Part shown: positions 1-5,447 of the stretch, one piece after another
Position numbering within the stretch: the first letter of the stretch is position 1
Layout of the letters: the number at the start of each line of letters is the position of its first letter
DNA from: Mycoplasmatota bacterium
GTDB taxonomy: Bacteria; Bacillota_I; Bacilli_A; Izemoplasmatales; Izemoplasmataceae
Assembly: GCA_030636545.1 (NCBI GenBank)
Contig: DAOVWR010000083.1
Span: forward strand, 1 to 5,447
DNA length: 5,447 nt
Direction of reading: 5' to 3'
Notes under the pieces: model-generated
What the model saw: only the letters and a program-made list of their open reading frames with translations
The model's database searches: none
Told to the model about the DNA's origin: nothing
Program-made: the position numbers and the translations under genes

Positions 1-8
1 AGCCTCCT
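1..8 (-). promoter_or_regulatory. Ribosome binding site of a leftward gene starting just outside the window
   Basis: Read on the minus strand, the first eight bases give AGGAGGCT, a near-perfect Shine-Dalgarno sequence. It lies about 25 bases downstream of the -10 element of the promoter at 33-61. No start codon with suitable spacing is visible, so the start should lie within roughly ten bases beyond the left edge. The identity of that gene cannot be judged from this window. Confidence 0.6.
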
Positions 9-32
9 AAGTACTCATTTAGATTCAAGTTA

Positions 33-61
33 ATAATATGAAATAATACACAGTATGTCAA
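33..61 (-). promoter_or_regulatory. Sigma-A-type promoter for the gene beyond the left edge
   Basis: On the minus strand there is a perfect -35 TTGACA (61-56), a 17-base spacer and a -10 TATTAT (38-33) with one mismatch to TATAAT. Transcription would begin near position 26 and give a short leader that ends in the AGGAGG ribosome site at the window edge. The promoter lies just downstream of the tRNA terminator, so it starts a new transcription unit. Confidence 0.7.
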
Positions 62-86
62 TTTATATAATATCAAAAATGAGTAT

Positions 87-110
87 AAAAAAAACGGATA
101 AATCCGTTTT
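87..110 (-). terminator. Intrinsic terminator of the tRNA-Ser (and probably tex) transcript
   Basis: On the minus strand an 8-bp perfect stem (AAAACGGA / TCCGTTTT, plus-strand arms 91-98 and 103-110) with a 4-base loop is followed by a run of U residues (87-90, extending the stem's own T tract). It begins 10 bases after the CCA end of the tRNA. The stem is symmetric and also has a T-rich flank on the plus strand, so it could act in both directions, but no plus-strand gene upstream needs it. Confidence 0.8.
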
Positions 111-119
111 ATTTATAAA

Positions 120-211
120 TGGCGGAGTAGGAGAGATTCGAACTCTCGCGCCGCGCAAACGACCTATACCCTTAGCAGGGGCACCTCTTCAGCCAACTTG
201 AGTACTACTCC
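120..211 (-). tRNA. tRNA-Ser(GCU)
   Basis: This is a 92-nt class II tRNA on the minus strand, reading AGC/AGU serine codons. The acceptor stem is GGAGTAG/CTACTCC (7 bp), followed by discriminator G and a genome-encoded CCA. The D arm has a 3-bp stem (CTC/GAG) with GG in the loop. The anticodon stem TGCCC/GGGTA encloses the loop CTGCTAA, which places anticodon GCT at 176-174. The 19-nt variable arm can form a 4-bp stem, as expected for serine tRNAs. The T arm is GAGAG-TTCGAAT-CTCTC. Leu and Tyr tRNAs also have long variable arms, but the anticodon excludes them. It has its own promoter just upstream and a terminator just downstream. Confidence 0.96.
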
Positions 212-228
212 TTAAAGTTAGCCCTTAT

Positions 229-257
229 ATAATAATATATTTTAGACTAACTGTCAA
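229..257 (-). promoter_or_regulatory. Promoter of tRNA-Ser
   Basis: On the minus strand there is a perfect -35 TTGACA (257-252), a 17-base spacer and a -10 TATTAT (234-229). The -10 is followed by an A/T stretch and GGGC, and the mature tRNA 5' end at 211 lies about 18 bases downstream of the -10. The promoter sits in the 59-bp gap after the tex stop codon, so the tRNA need not depend on tex transcription. Its -35 sequence, -10 sequence and spacer length match those of the promoter at 33-61. Confidence 0.8.
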
Positions 258-270
258 TATTCTTAGATGA

Positions 271-2457
271 TTATTTTTGTAAGTTTTCTTCTAACATTGT
301 AAGTTGTAATCTATGACGTTTTAAATCAATGTCTTTTACCCATACTTTTACAATATCTCCAACACTAACAACATCTAAAGGATGTTTAATATATTGGTTA
401 CTTAATTGTGAGATATGAACAAGTCCATCATCTTTTACGCCACAATCGACAAACACTCCAAAGTCTACTACATTTCTTACAGTTCCCATTAATTCCATAC
501 CAACTACTAGATCATCTAGTTTTAATACATCACTTCTCAGTAATGGTGCTTCAACATCATCACGTGGATCACGAAGTGGTGCTACAAACGCATCTAAAAT
601 ATCTTCAACTGTATTTAATCCCGCTTCAAACTTAGTAGCTAATGCTTGTTTATCAACGTTTGCCATCTTAATCATCAAAGTAGGATTACCTAGTTCTTTA
701 ACATCTATTTTCAATTCACTTAATAACTTTTTAGTTAAAGCATAACTTTCAGGATGAATACCTGTTTTATCTAATGGATTCTTACCATTAAGAATTCTTA
801 AGAATCCAACTGCTTGTTCATAAGCTTTTGCTCCCATTCTAGGAACTTTCTTAAGTTGTTTACGTTCAGTAAATTCACCATTTTCTTCACGCCATATTAC
901 TAAGTTTTTAGCAACTGTTTTATTTAATCCTGAAACGTATTGTAATAACTGTACACTTGCAGTATTAACGTTAACACCAATTTTATTTACTGCTGTTTCA
1001 ACAACAAAATCTAATGAATCACTTAGTTTGTTTTGAGCAACATCATGTTGATATTGTCCAACACCAATACTTTTAGGATCAATCTTAACAAGTTCACTTA
1101 GTGGATCTTGTAATCTTCTAGCAATACTAACTGCACTTCTTTCTTCGACAGCTAGCTTAGGAAATTCTTCTCTAGCTAAGTCAGATGCACTGTATACCGA
1201 AGCTCCTGCTTCATTTACAATAATATAGAATACTTGTTCTTCTACTTTTTTTATTACTTCGATAATGAATTGCTCAGTTTCACGTGATGCTGTTCCGTTT
1301 CCTATTGCAACTATTTCAATTTTGTATTTTCTTATAAAAGATATAACTTTCTTAAATGAAGTAATAATTCTATCTTTTGTTATTTTTTCACCTTTATACT
1401 TTTGATGAGGGTAGACTACATCAAGATCTATCATTTTACCCATTTTATCAACAACAGCTAACTTACAACCTGTTCTGTAAGCAGGGTCTACACCTAGAAC
1501 CATCTTACCTTTCATTGGCGGTTGAAGTAGTAGTGATCTTAAGTTTTCACTAAAAATATGAATCGCATTATCGCCAGCTTTTTCAGATAAATCACTTCTG
1601 ATTTCTCTATCAATTGATGGTTGAATTAGTCTCTTATAAGCATCTTTAATAGCATTTTGAATATTTGGAAATACAAATGATTCCGTATTCTCAACAATAC
1701 CATCTTCTAAATATTGATGAATTCTTTCAACATCGATAACTATTTTAACACTTAATACTTTTTCTTTTTCACCACGGTTAATGGCTAACACACGATATAA
1801 TTTAACTTTTCTCAATGGTTCTTCATATGCATAATACATTTCATATGTTTTCATCTCGTCGGTTGCTTTTTTCTTAACTTTAGTCTCGATATTACCATTA
1901 TTAAATGTATAAGATCTAATCCATTTACGGAAATCAGAAAAATCACTTATTTCTTCAGCGATAATATACTGTGCACCTTCTATTGCATGCTTTGTAGTCT
2001 CAACTTCTTCAGTGATAAACTTTTTAGCTTCTTCTTCTAAATTTCCCTCAATTGGAAAAGTTAAAATATAGTCTGCAAGTGGTTTAAGACCTTGCTTAAT
2101 AGCTATAGTTGCTTTAGTTTTCTTCTTTTCCTTGTAAGGACGATAGATATCTTCTACATCAACTAGTTTTTCTGCTTTCAAAATGTCTGCTTTCAGTTCA
2201 TCTGTCAGCAAGCCTTTTTCATCAATTAAACGAATAACATCTTCTTTTCTTTTAAGTAAATTTACTTTGTATTCGTATTCTTTATTGATGTCTCTAATTT
2301 GTTCTTCATCTAAAGCGCCTGTTTGTTCTTTACGATAACGAGCGATAAACGGTACAGTATTACCTTCATCAAGTAAATTTAATACTGTCTCAACTTGCTT
2401 TCTTGTAAGTTTTAGATTCTTTGTTAACTCTAATACTAATTTCTCATTTATTACCAT
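271..2457 (-). CDS. tex: Tex family RNA-binding transcription accessory protein (S1 domain)
   Basis: This encodes a 728-aa cytoplasmic nucleic-acid-binding protein of the Tex/YdcI family, which associates with transcription complexes and RNA. Its length is normal for the family. The N-terminal Tex region carries the hallmarks TVPFIARYRKEQTGALDE (about 34-51) and DIYRPYKEKKKTKATIA (about 103-119). A YqgF/RNase H-like domain spans about 329-455 (LGVDP at 331-335, AIGNGTASRETE near 394-405). SIGVGQYQHDV follows at about 473-483, and helix-hairpin-helix repeats cover about 500-565 (WREENGEFTERKQL, KVPRMGAKAYEQAVGFLRI). NPLDKTGIHPESY lies near 570-582, and the S1 domain covers about 661-722 (GTVRNVVDFGVFVDCG, DGLVHISQLS). 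I chose the ATG at 2457-2455 because GGAGGG lies 7 bases upstream; an in-frame TTG at 2475 would place that ribosome site inside the gene. The family assignment is firm. The precise cellular role in this organism is unknown, and Tex phenotypes vary between species. Confidence 0.97.
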   Translation of the reverse strand: MVINEKLVLELTKNLKLTRKQVETVLNLLDEGNTVPFIARYRKEQTGALDEEQIRDINKEYEYKVNLLKRKEDVIRLIDEKGLLTDELKADILKAEKLVDVEDIYRPYKEKKKTKATIAIKQGLKPLADYILTFPIEGNLEEEAKKFITEEVETTKHAIEGAQYIIAEEISDFSDFRKWIRSYTFNNGNIETKVKKKATDEMKTYEMYYAYEEPLRKVKLYRVLAINRGEKEKVLSVKIVIDVERIHQYLEDGIVENTESFVFPNIQNAIKDAYKRLIQPSIDREIRSDLSEKAGDNAIHIFSENLRSLLLQPPMKGKMVLGVDPAYRTGCKLAVVDKMGKMIDLDVVYPHQKYKGEKITKDRIITSFKKVISFIRKYKIEIVAIGNGTASRETEQFIIEVIKKVEEQVFYIIVNEAGASVYSASDLAREEFPKLAVEERSAVSIARRLQDPLSELVKIDPKSIGVGQYQHDVAQNKLSDSLDFVVETAVNKIGVNVNTASVQLLQYVSGLNKTVAKNLVIWREENGEFTERKQLKKVPRMGAKAYEQAVGFLRILNGKNPLDKTGIHPESYALTKKLLSELKIDVKELGNPTLMIKMANVDKQALATKFEAGLNTVEDILDAFVAPLRDPRDDVEAPLLRSDVLKLDDLVVGMELMGTVRNVVDFGVFVDCGVKDDGLVHISQLSNQYIKHPLDVVSVGDIVKVWVKDIDLKRHRLQLTMLEENLQK

Positions 2458-2464
2458 ATTTCTT

Positions 2465-2470
2465 CCCTCC
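2465..2470 (-). promoter_or_regulatory. Ribosome binding site that fixes the tex start
   Basis: Minus-strand GGAGGG lies 7 bases before the ATG at 2457. It decides between that ATG (protein MVINEK...) and the upstream in-frame TTG codons at 2475 and 2472, which would overlap the ribosome site. It lies only 8 bases beyond the U tract of the terminator at 2479-2498. Confidence 0.85.
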
Positions 2471-2478
2471 AACAATAT

Positions 2479-2498
2479 AAAAAAGCCTTTAAAAGGCT
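2479..2498 (-). terminator. Short intrinsic terminator or attenuator between the thioredoxin-like gene and tex
   Basis: The minus-strand sequence AGCCTTTTAAAGGCT (2498-2484) is a perfect palindrome forming a 5-6 bp stem with a 3-5 base loop, followed directly by five further T residues (2483-2479). It begins 3 bases after the stop codon of the upstream gene and ends 8 bases before the tex ribosome site. The stem is short, so termination may be partial. The plus strand has no T run after the stem, so it acts leftward only. Confidence 0.65.
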
Positions 2499-2501
2499 AT
2501 C

Positions 2502-2972
2502 TTAGTTTAAAAATAAATATGTTCCACCATTAATTTCATCAAAGACACTGATAATTTGTGTAGATCCCCCAACTAAGTCAACAAGTTGTCCATTAACAAC
2601 CATTAATATAGTAGGTGTTCCATCCATTCCAGATACATTATTATAACCTGTTACGTTTCCTGCATCTAGCATATACACTTTGATATTTGCATTATTTTCA
2701 TCAGCAAATTCTAATACTTGGAATTTGATTTCCTTACAGTAATAGCAATCTTCTGAATAAAAGTATACTAAGTATTCATCTTCTGGCATAGTTGTAATTT
2801 GTGAATAATCTTCAATACGATCAAAATTTGAATACTCTAAATCCTTTGATAATAAGTTAAACATAATAACACTTATAATTATAACGAAAAACGAAGCCGC
2901 AAATCCTATTAAAATATAAGATATAAGTCGGTCGTTTTTTTGACGTTTAAAACCAGTTTTATAATCTGCCAT
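2502..2972 (-). CDS. Membrane-anchored thioredoxin-fold protein with a CYYC motif
   Basis: This encodes a 156-aa protein. A basic N-terminus (K5, K9, R10, K12, R15) precedes one hydrophobic segment at about 16-41, which predicts an N-in signal anchor with the rest outside the membrane. Residues from about 65 onward look like a thioredoxin fold: strand EYLVYFYSEDC, the redox pair C76-Y-Y-C79 at the start of a helix (KEIKFQVLEFADE), strand IKVYMLD, and GTPTILMVVNGQLVD with the expected cis-proline P120. The two motif cysteines are the only cysteines in the protein, which suits disulfide exchange. Its substrate and redox direction are unknown. It could be a general thiol-disulfide oxidoreductase or resemble the 'bacteriocin transport accessory' type; no transporter or bacteriocin gene is near. 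The start is supported by AAGGAG 7 bases upstream. It lies in the same direction as tex, 44 bp away, and is divergent from fbp. Confidence 0.85.
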   Translation of the reverse strand: MADYKTGFKRQKNDRLISYILIGFAASFFVIIISVIMFNLLSKDLEYSNFDRIEDYSQITTMPEDEYLVYFYSEDCYYCKEIKFQVLEFADENNANIKVYMLDAGNVTGYNNVSGMDGTPTILMVVNGQLVDLVGGSTQIISVFDEINGGTYLFLN

Positions 2973-2979
2973 AATACCA

Positions 2980-2985
2980 CTCCTT
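2980..2985 (-). promoter_or_regulatory. Ribosome binding site of the thioredoxin-like gene
   Basis: Minus-strand AAGGAG lies 7 bases before the ATG at 2972. It is a strong match to the anti-Shine-Dalgarno sequence and supports the chosen start. Confidence 0.8.
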
Positions 2986-2995
2986 AGCTCTATTT

Positions 2996-3024
2996 ATTGT
3001 ATAAAAAAACGAGTAAAAAAGCAA
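2996..3024 (-). promoter_or_regulatory. Candidate promoter of the thioredoxin-like gene
   Basis: On the minus strand TTGCTT (3024-3019), a 17-base spacer and TACAAT (3001-2996) form a plausible promoter with a good -10 and a weak -35. The leader would be only a few bases longer than the ribosome site. A second possibility lies just upstream: TTAACA (3053-3048) with TATAAC (3032-3027) at a short 15-base spacing. The sequence alone does not decide between them. Confidence 0.35.
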
Positions 3025-3056
3025 GTGTTATATACTATTGATTTTGATGTTAAATA

Positions 3057-3085
3057 TTGATAAGCCACAAAAAATAATGTATAAA
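3057..3085 (+). promoter_or_regulatory. Candidate distal promoter of fbp
   Basis: TTGATA (3057-3062), a 17-base spacer and TATAAA (3080-3085) make a reasonable sigma-A promoter, with transcription expected near 3092. It lies just upstream of the better -10 at 3103, so fbp may have two closely spaced promoters. Confidence 0.45.
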
Positions 3086-3099
3086 TGTCATTTAGAAAA

Positions 3100-3108
3100 T
3101 GTTATAAT
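3100..3108 (+). promoter_or_regulatory. Extended -10 promoter of fbp
   Basis: TGTTATAAT is a perfect TATAAT hexamer with the TGn extension that can compensate for a poor -35; no good -35 stands at 16-18 bases upstream. Transcription would begin near 3115, giving a leader of about 27 bases. That start lies downstream of the ATG at 3085, which supports 3142 as the fbp start. Confidence 0.6.
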
Positions 3109-3126
3109 TGTTTTAGACATAAGTAC

Positions 3127-3134
3127 GGAAGAGG
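3127..3134 (+). promoter_or_regulatory. Ribosome binding site that fixes the fbp start
   Basis: GGAAGAGG, with core GAGG at 3131-3134, ends 7 bases before the ATG at 3142. It is weaker than the other ribosome sites in the window but correctly spaced. The alternative ATG at 3085 has no such site and would overlap the promoter. Confidence 0.7.
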
Positions 3135-3141
3135 TATACCA

Positions 3142-5130
3142 ATGAAAAATAATTATGAGTTAAAGTATTTAAAGTTACTAGCTAAAGAGTTTCCTACTGT
3201 TCAAGAGGTAAGTACTGAACTAATAAACTTGACAGCTATTCTAAACATTCCCAAAGGTACTGAACATTTTCTATCTGATATCCATGGAGAATACGATACT
3301 TTTAATCACTTCTTAAAGAATGGATCAGGTGTAACTAGAGGAAAACTTGATATCATTTTTCCTGATTTAAAAGCAGAGGAAAAAGATCGCCTAGCTTTCT
3401 TTATCTATTATCCTAAACAAATGTTAAGGAAATATGAAAACTTGATGGAAAAAGAAGAATACTTAGTTTTCATTAGGAGACAACTATTAAATCTGGTTGA
3501 AATTAGTAAATATATGTCACAAAAATATACAAAGAGCAAGGTAAGAAAAAGCTTACCTAAAGCATTTTCTTATATAATCCAAGAACTTATGTTTGAGAAA
3601 AGTACTATTGCTGATAAATCACAATATTATAATGCAATTATCGATGCAATATTTAAAACAAATAGACAAAGAAAATTCATAATTGAAATTTCATACTTTA
3701 TTCAAAGACTTACAATTGATCGCCTCCATATTGTTGGTGATATTTTTGATAGAGGTCCTAGTGCCCACTTAGTAATGAATAAAATGATTAAGTATCATTC
3801 AGTAGATATTGAATGGGGAAACCATGATATCTTATGGATGGGAGCAGCTTGTGGTAGTAAATTAGCAATTTGTAATGTACTTAGAAATTCAGCAAGATAT
3901 AATACTCTTGATACTTTAGAAGATGGGTATGGTATAAATCTTCTTCCTTTCGCAAGATATGCATCAAAACATTACCAGGATGATGAATGTAAAATATTTA
4001 TGCCCAAAAATAGTACTATCAAACCAGATGTTGATAAAGAACTATTAGTAGCTAAAATGCATAAAGCAGCCGCAATCTTACAATTCAAGCTTGAAGGATT
4101 AGTCTTCAAAAGAAACCCAAACTTTAAATTAGATGATCGTCGTCTTCTAGATAAAATTAATTATGATAAAGGAACAATTAAAATAGCTGGTGTAACTTAT
4201 CCTTTATTAGATTCTTACTTCCCAACAATTGATCCCCTAGATCCTTACAAACTAACTAAAGAAGAAGAAGATTTACTAGCTCAACTTAAAAATGCCTTCT
4301 TGAATAATGATTTACTTCAACTCCATATTGAATTTCTATTTCAAAATGGCCATATATACCTAAGATATAATAATAATTTACTATTTCACGGATGTATTCC
4401 ACTTAATGAAGATGGATCATTCTCAAAAATAAAAGTTGATCACAAATACTACAGCGGAAGAGAACTATTTAAAGTCCTAGAAACAAAACTTAGAATAAGC
4501 TATTTGCATCGTAATAATAAGAAGAGCAACAATAATAATGATTACTTTATCTTCTTGTGGCAAGGGGAAAACTCTCCAGTGTTTGGTAAAAAAGCAATGA
4601 AAACATTTGAAAGATACTTTATTGAAGATAAGAATAGCCATTATGAGGAAACTAATAATTATTTCTTGTTGAGAGAGAATGAAACAATTCTAAAAAACAT
4701 CTATGAAGAATTCAAGATTGATTATAATAAATCAAAGATTATCAACGGCCATGTCCCTAGTGATATTTCAGTGGGAGATAAACCTATCTTGGCTGATGGT
4801 AGAATCTACGCTATAGATGGCGGAATGAGTAAACAATACGCTGCTAAAATTATGATAGGTGGCTATACATTAGTAATTGATTCATATAAAATTTTCTTAA
4901 TCTCACACGAAAGATTCACAACACTAGAAGAAATTATTGATAATGAAAAAGACATTATCTCACTAAACCAATCAGAAGAAGTTAATATTGATAGAGAATA
5001 TTTATACGATACTGATAAAGGTATAAAACTTCAAGAAGAGATAGATGATCTTTATAAACTTCTAGATGCTTATCGAAATGGAGTAATAAAAGAATATTTC
5101 AGTCAAAAAAAATCTCACTATAAAAAGTGA
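3142..5130 (+). CDS. fbp: Class III fructose-1,6-bisphosphatase
   Basis: This encodes a 662-aa cytoplasmic enzyme that hydrolyses fructose 1,6-bisphosphate to fructose 6-phosphate, the gluconeogenic counterpart of phosphofructokinase. Its length is close to that of the Bacillus subtilis class III enzyme (about 670 aa). It has a calcineurin-like metallophosphatase core: SDIHGE at 45-50 (D46, H48), GDIFDRG at 199-205 (D200, D203, R204) and GNHD at 226-229. Later conserved histidines are in LLFHGCIP (H416) and INGHVPSD (H537). Other class III segments are LWQGENSPVFGK (472-483) and GRIYAIDGGMSKQYAAK (553-569). An Asn/Lys-rich patch at about 458-466 looks like a surface loop. The start is the ATG with a ribosome site; an extension to 3085 would add 19 unrelated-looking residues. 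All three Trp codons are TGG and the gene ends in TGA. It is monocistronic, divergent from the thioredoxin-like gene and convergent with acpS. Confidence 0.97.
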   Translation: MKNNYELKYLKLLAKEFPTVQEVSTELINLTAILNIPKGTEHFLSDIHGEYDTFNHFLKNGSGVTRGKLDIIFPDLKAEEKDRLAFFIYYPKQMLRKYENLMEKEEYLVFIRRQLLNLVEISKYMSQKYTKSKVRKSLPKAFSYIIQELMFEKSTIADKSQYYNAIIDAIFKTNRQRKFIIEISYFIQRLTIDRLHIVGDIFDRGPSAHLVMNKMIKYHSVDIEWGNHDILWMGAACGSKLAICNVLRNSARYNTLDTLEDGYGINLLPFARYASKHYQDDECKIFMPKNSTIKPDVDKELLVAKMHKAAAILQFKLEGLVFKRNPNFKLDDRRLLDKINYDKGTIKIAGVTYPLLDSYFPTIDPLDPYKLTKEEEDLLAQLKNAFLNNDLLQLHIEFLFQNGHIYLRYNNNLLFHGCIPLNEDGSFSKIKVDHKYYSGRELFKVLETKLRISYLHRNNKKSNNNNDYFIFLWQGENSPVFGKKAMKTFERYFIEDKNSHYEETNNYFLLRENETILKNIYEEFKIDYNKSKIINGHVPSDISVGDKPILADGRIYAIDGGMSKQYAAKIMIGGYTLVIDSYKIFLISHERFTTLEEIIDNEKDIISLNQSEEVNIDREYLYDTDKGIKLQEEIDDLYKLLDAYRNGVIKEYFSQKKSHYKK

Positions 5131-5139
5131 GATTTTTTT
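5106..5139. terminator. Bidirectional terminator shared by fbp and acpS
   Basis: AATCTCACT (5111-5119) pairs perfectly with AGTGAGATT (5126-5134) around the 6-base loop ATAAAA. A-rich (5106-5110) and T-rich (5135-5139) flanks extend the stem and supply U tracts on both strands. It therefore ends rightward fbp transcription and leftward acpS transcription. The hairpin contains the last codons and the TGA stop of fbp (5128-5130), and the acpS stop (5140-5138) lies in its T-rich flank. Confidence 0.9.
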
Positions 5140-5447
5140 ACTCTTTAGAACATATTGCTACAACATAATTTGCTGAATGTGAGATGCTTACTAATATTTT
5201 ATCATTAGGTCTATATTTTGAAACTATATATGGAGCCCCAGATTCATCATTCAAGATTTCAACATCGATAAAATTTAATGGCTCATCAAATTTCTTGTAG
5301 ACTTTTGTATAAGCTTCTTTAGCCGCAAATCGTCCTGATATATATTCTAATTTTCTCTGTTCATGTGAAATAGAATTATATCGCTTAAGTTCGTTTATAG
5401 AAAGAATTCTATTAATGAATTTATCGCTTAATTTAAGCTTTATTTGA
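5138..5447 (-). CDS. acpS: Holo-[acyl-carrier-protein] synthase, partial (N-terminus beyond the right edge)
   Basis: This is the C-terminal 102 residues of AcpS, read on the minus strand to a TAA at 5140-5138. The enzyme transfers 4'-phosphopantetheine from CoA to a serine of acyl carrier protein, which makes fatty acid synthesis possible. The family signature is clear: RKLEYISGRFAAKEAYTKVY, in which the Glu of AAKEA is the conserved metal-binding residue, then NDESGAPYI (the position of GkP in the family) and ILVSISHSANYVVAIC near the C-terminus. Typical AcpS proteins have about 115-130 residues, so roughly 15-25 are missing, including the GxGxDxVeixR motif with its metal-binding Asp. The start codon and promoter are off the window. 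The gene was too short for the usual ORF length cut-off. It converges on fbp, with 7 bp between the stop codons. Confidence 0.93.
   Translation of the reverse strand, partial: QIKLKLSDKFINRILSINELKRYNSISHEQRKLEYISGRFAAKEAYTKVYKKFDEPLNFIDVEILNDESGAPYIVSKYRPNDKILVSISHSANYVVAICSKE

Noticed and set aside
216..252. Inverted repeat AGTTAG ... CTAACT around the tRNA promoter -10, considered as a tex terminator or operator
   Set aside because: The arms are only 6 bp, the loop is 25 bases, and no U tract follows. It is easily explained by chance in AT-rich sequence.
408..635. A 75-codon plus-strand open frame rich in His and Leu
   Set aside because: It lies wholly opposite the conserved S1 and linker region of tex, has low-complexity composition, and shows no ribosome site or recognisable domain. 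It is a shadow of tex.
2458..2475. TTG start giving six extra residues at the Tex N-terminus
   Set aside because: The Shine-Dalgarno GGAGGG would then be coding sequence and the TTG lies next to the terminator U tract. The ATG at 2457 is correctly spaced.
3085..3141. N-terminal extension of Fbp (19 residues with CYNC) from an upstream ATG
   Set aside because: It overlaps the promoter elements, begins upstream of the expected transcription start from the extended -10, and has no ribosome site. The ATG at 3142 has one and matches the family start.
1..5447. Mobile element, CRISPR array, toxin-antitoxin, defence system or riboswitch
   Set aside because: The window is almost fully explained by housekeeping genes and their signals. 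No spaced direct repeats, transposase, integrase motifs or conserved riboswitch folds were recognisable in the short intergenic gaps.

Overview
The window is AT-rich DNA from a low-GC Gram-positive-type bacterium. It shows strong AGGAGG-like ribosome sites, TTGACA/TATAAT-type promoters, U-tailed hairpin terminators, a class III fructose-1,6-bisphosphatase and a Bacillota-style AcpS. TGA is read as stop: all six Trp codons in the two large genes are TGG, and fbp ends in TGA. This argues against the Mycoplasma/Spiroplasma code and fits Bacillota or standard-code Mollicutes relatives (Acholeplasma-, Izemoplasma- or Haloplasma-like). The lineage is an inference; no single feature proves it.

Layout, left to right. 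Positions 1-61 hold the promoter and ribosome site of a leftward gene that starts just outside the window. Positions 87-110 are a terminator for the tRNA, and 120-211 is tRNA-Ser(GCU) on the minus strand with its own near-consensus promoter at 229-257. Next is tex (271-2457, minus), an S1-domain RNA-binding transcription accessory protein. Upstream of it, separated by a small intrinsic terminator, is a gene for a membrane-anchored thioredoxin-fold protein (2502-2972, minus). A divergent promoter region (2973-3141) separates this from fbp (3142-5130, plus). fbp converges on acpS (holo-ACP synthase, 5138 to beyond the right edge, minus). The two stop codons lie 7 bp apart inside one bidirectional terminator hairpin.

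The genes are chromosomal housekeeping functions rather than one pathway: tRNA supply, transcription/RNA quality control (Tex), thiol-disulfide chemistry outside the membrane (thioredoxin-like protein), gluconeogenesis (Fbp) and activation of acyl carrier protein (AcpS). I see no mobile element, CRISPR array, phage gene or defence system, and nothing that amounts to a new biological system. The points worth a second look are the terminator placed immediately before the tex ribosome site, the terminator that overlaps the fbp stop codon, the lack of a terminator between tex and the tRNA, and the small uncharacterised thioredoxin-like membrane protein.
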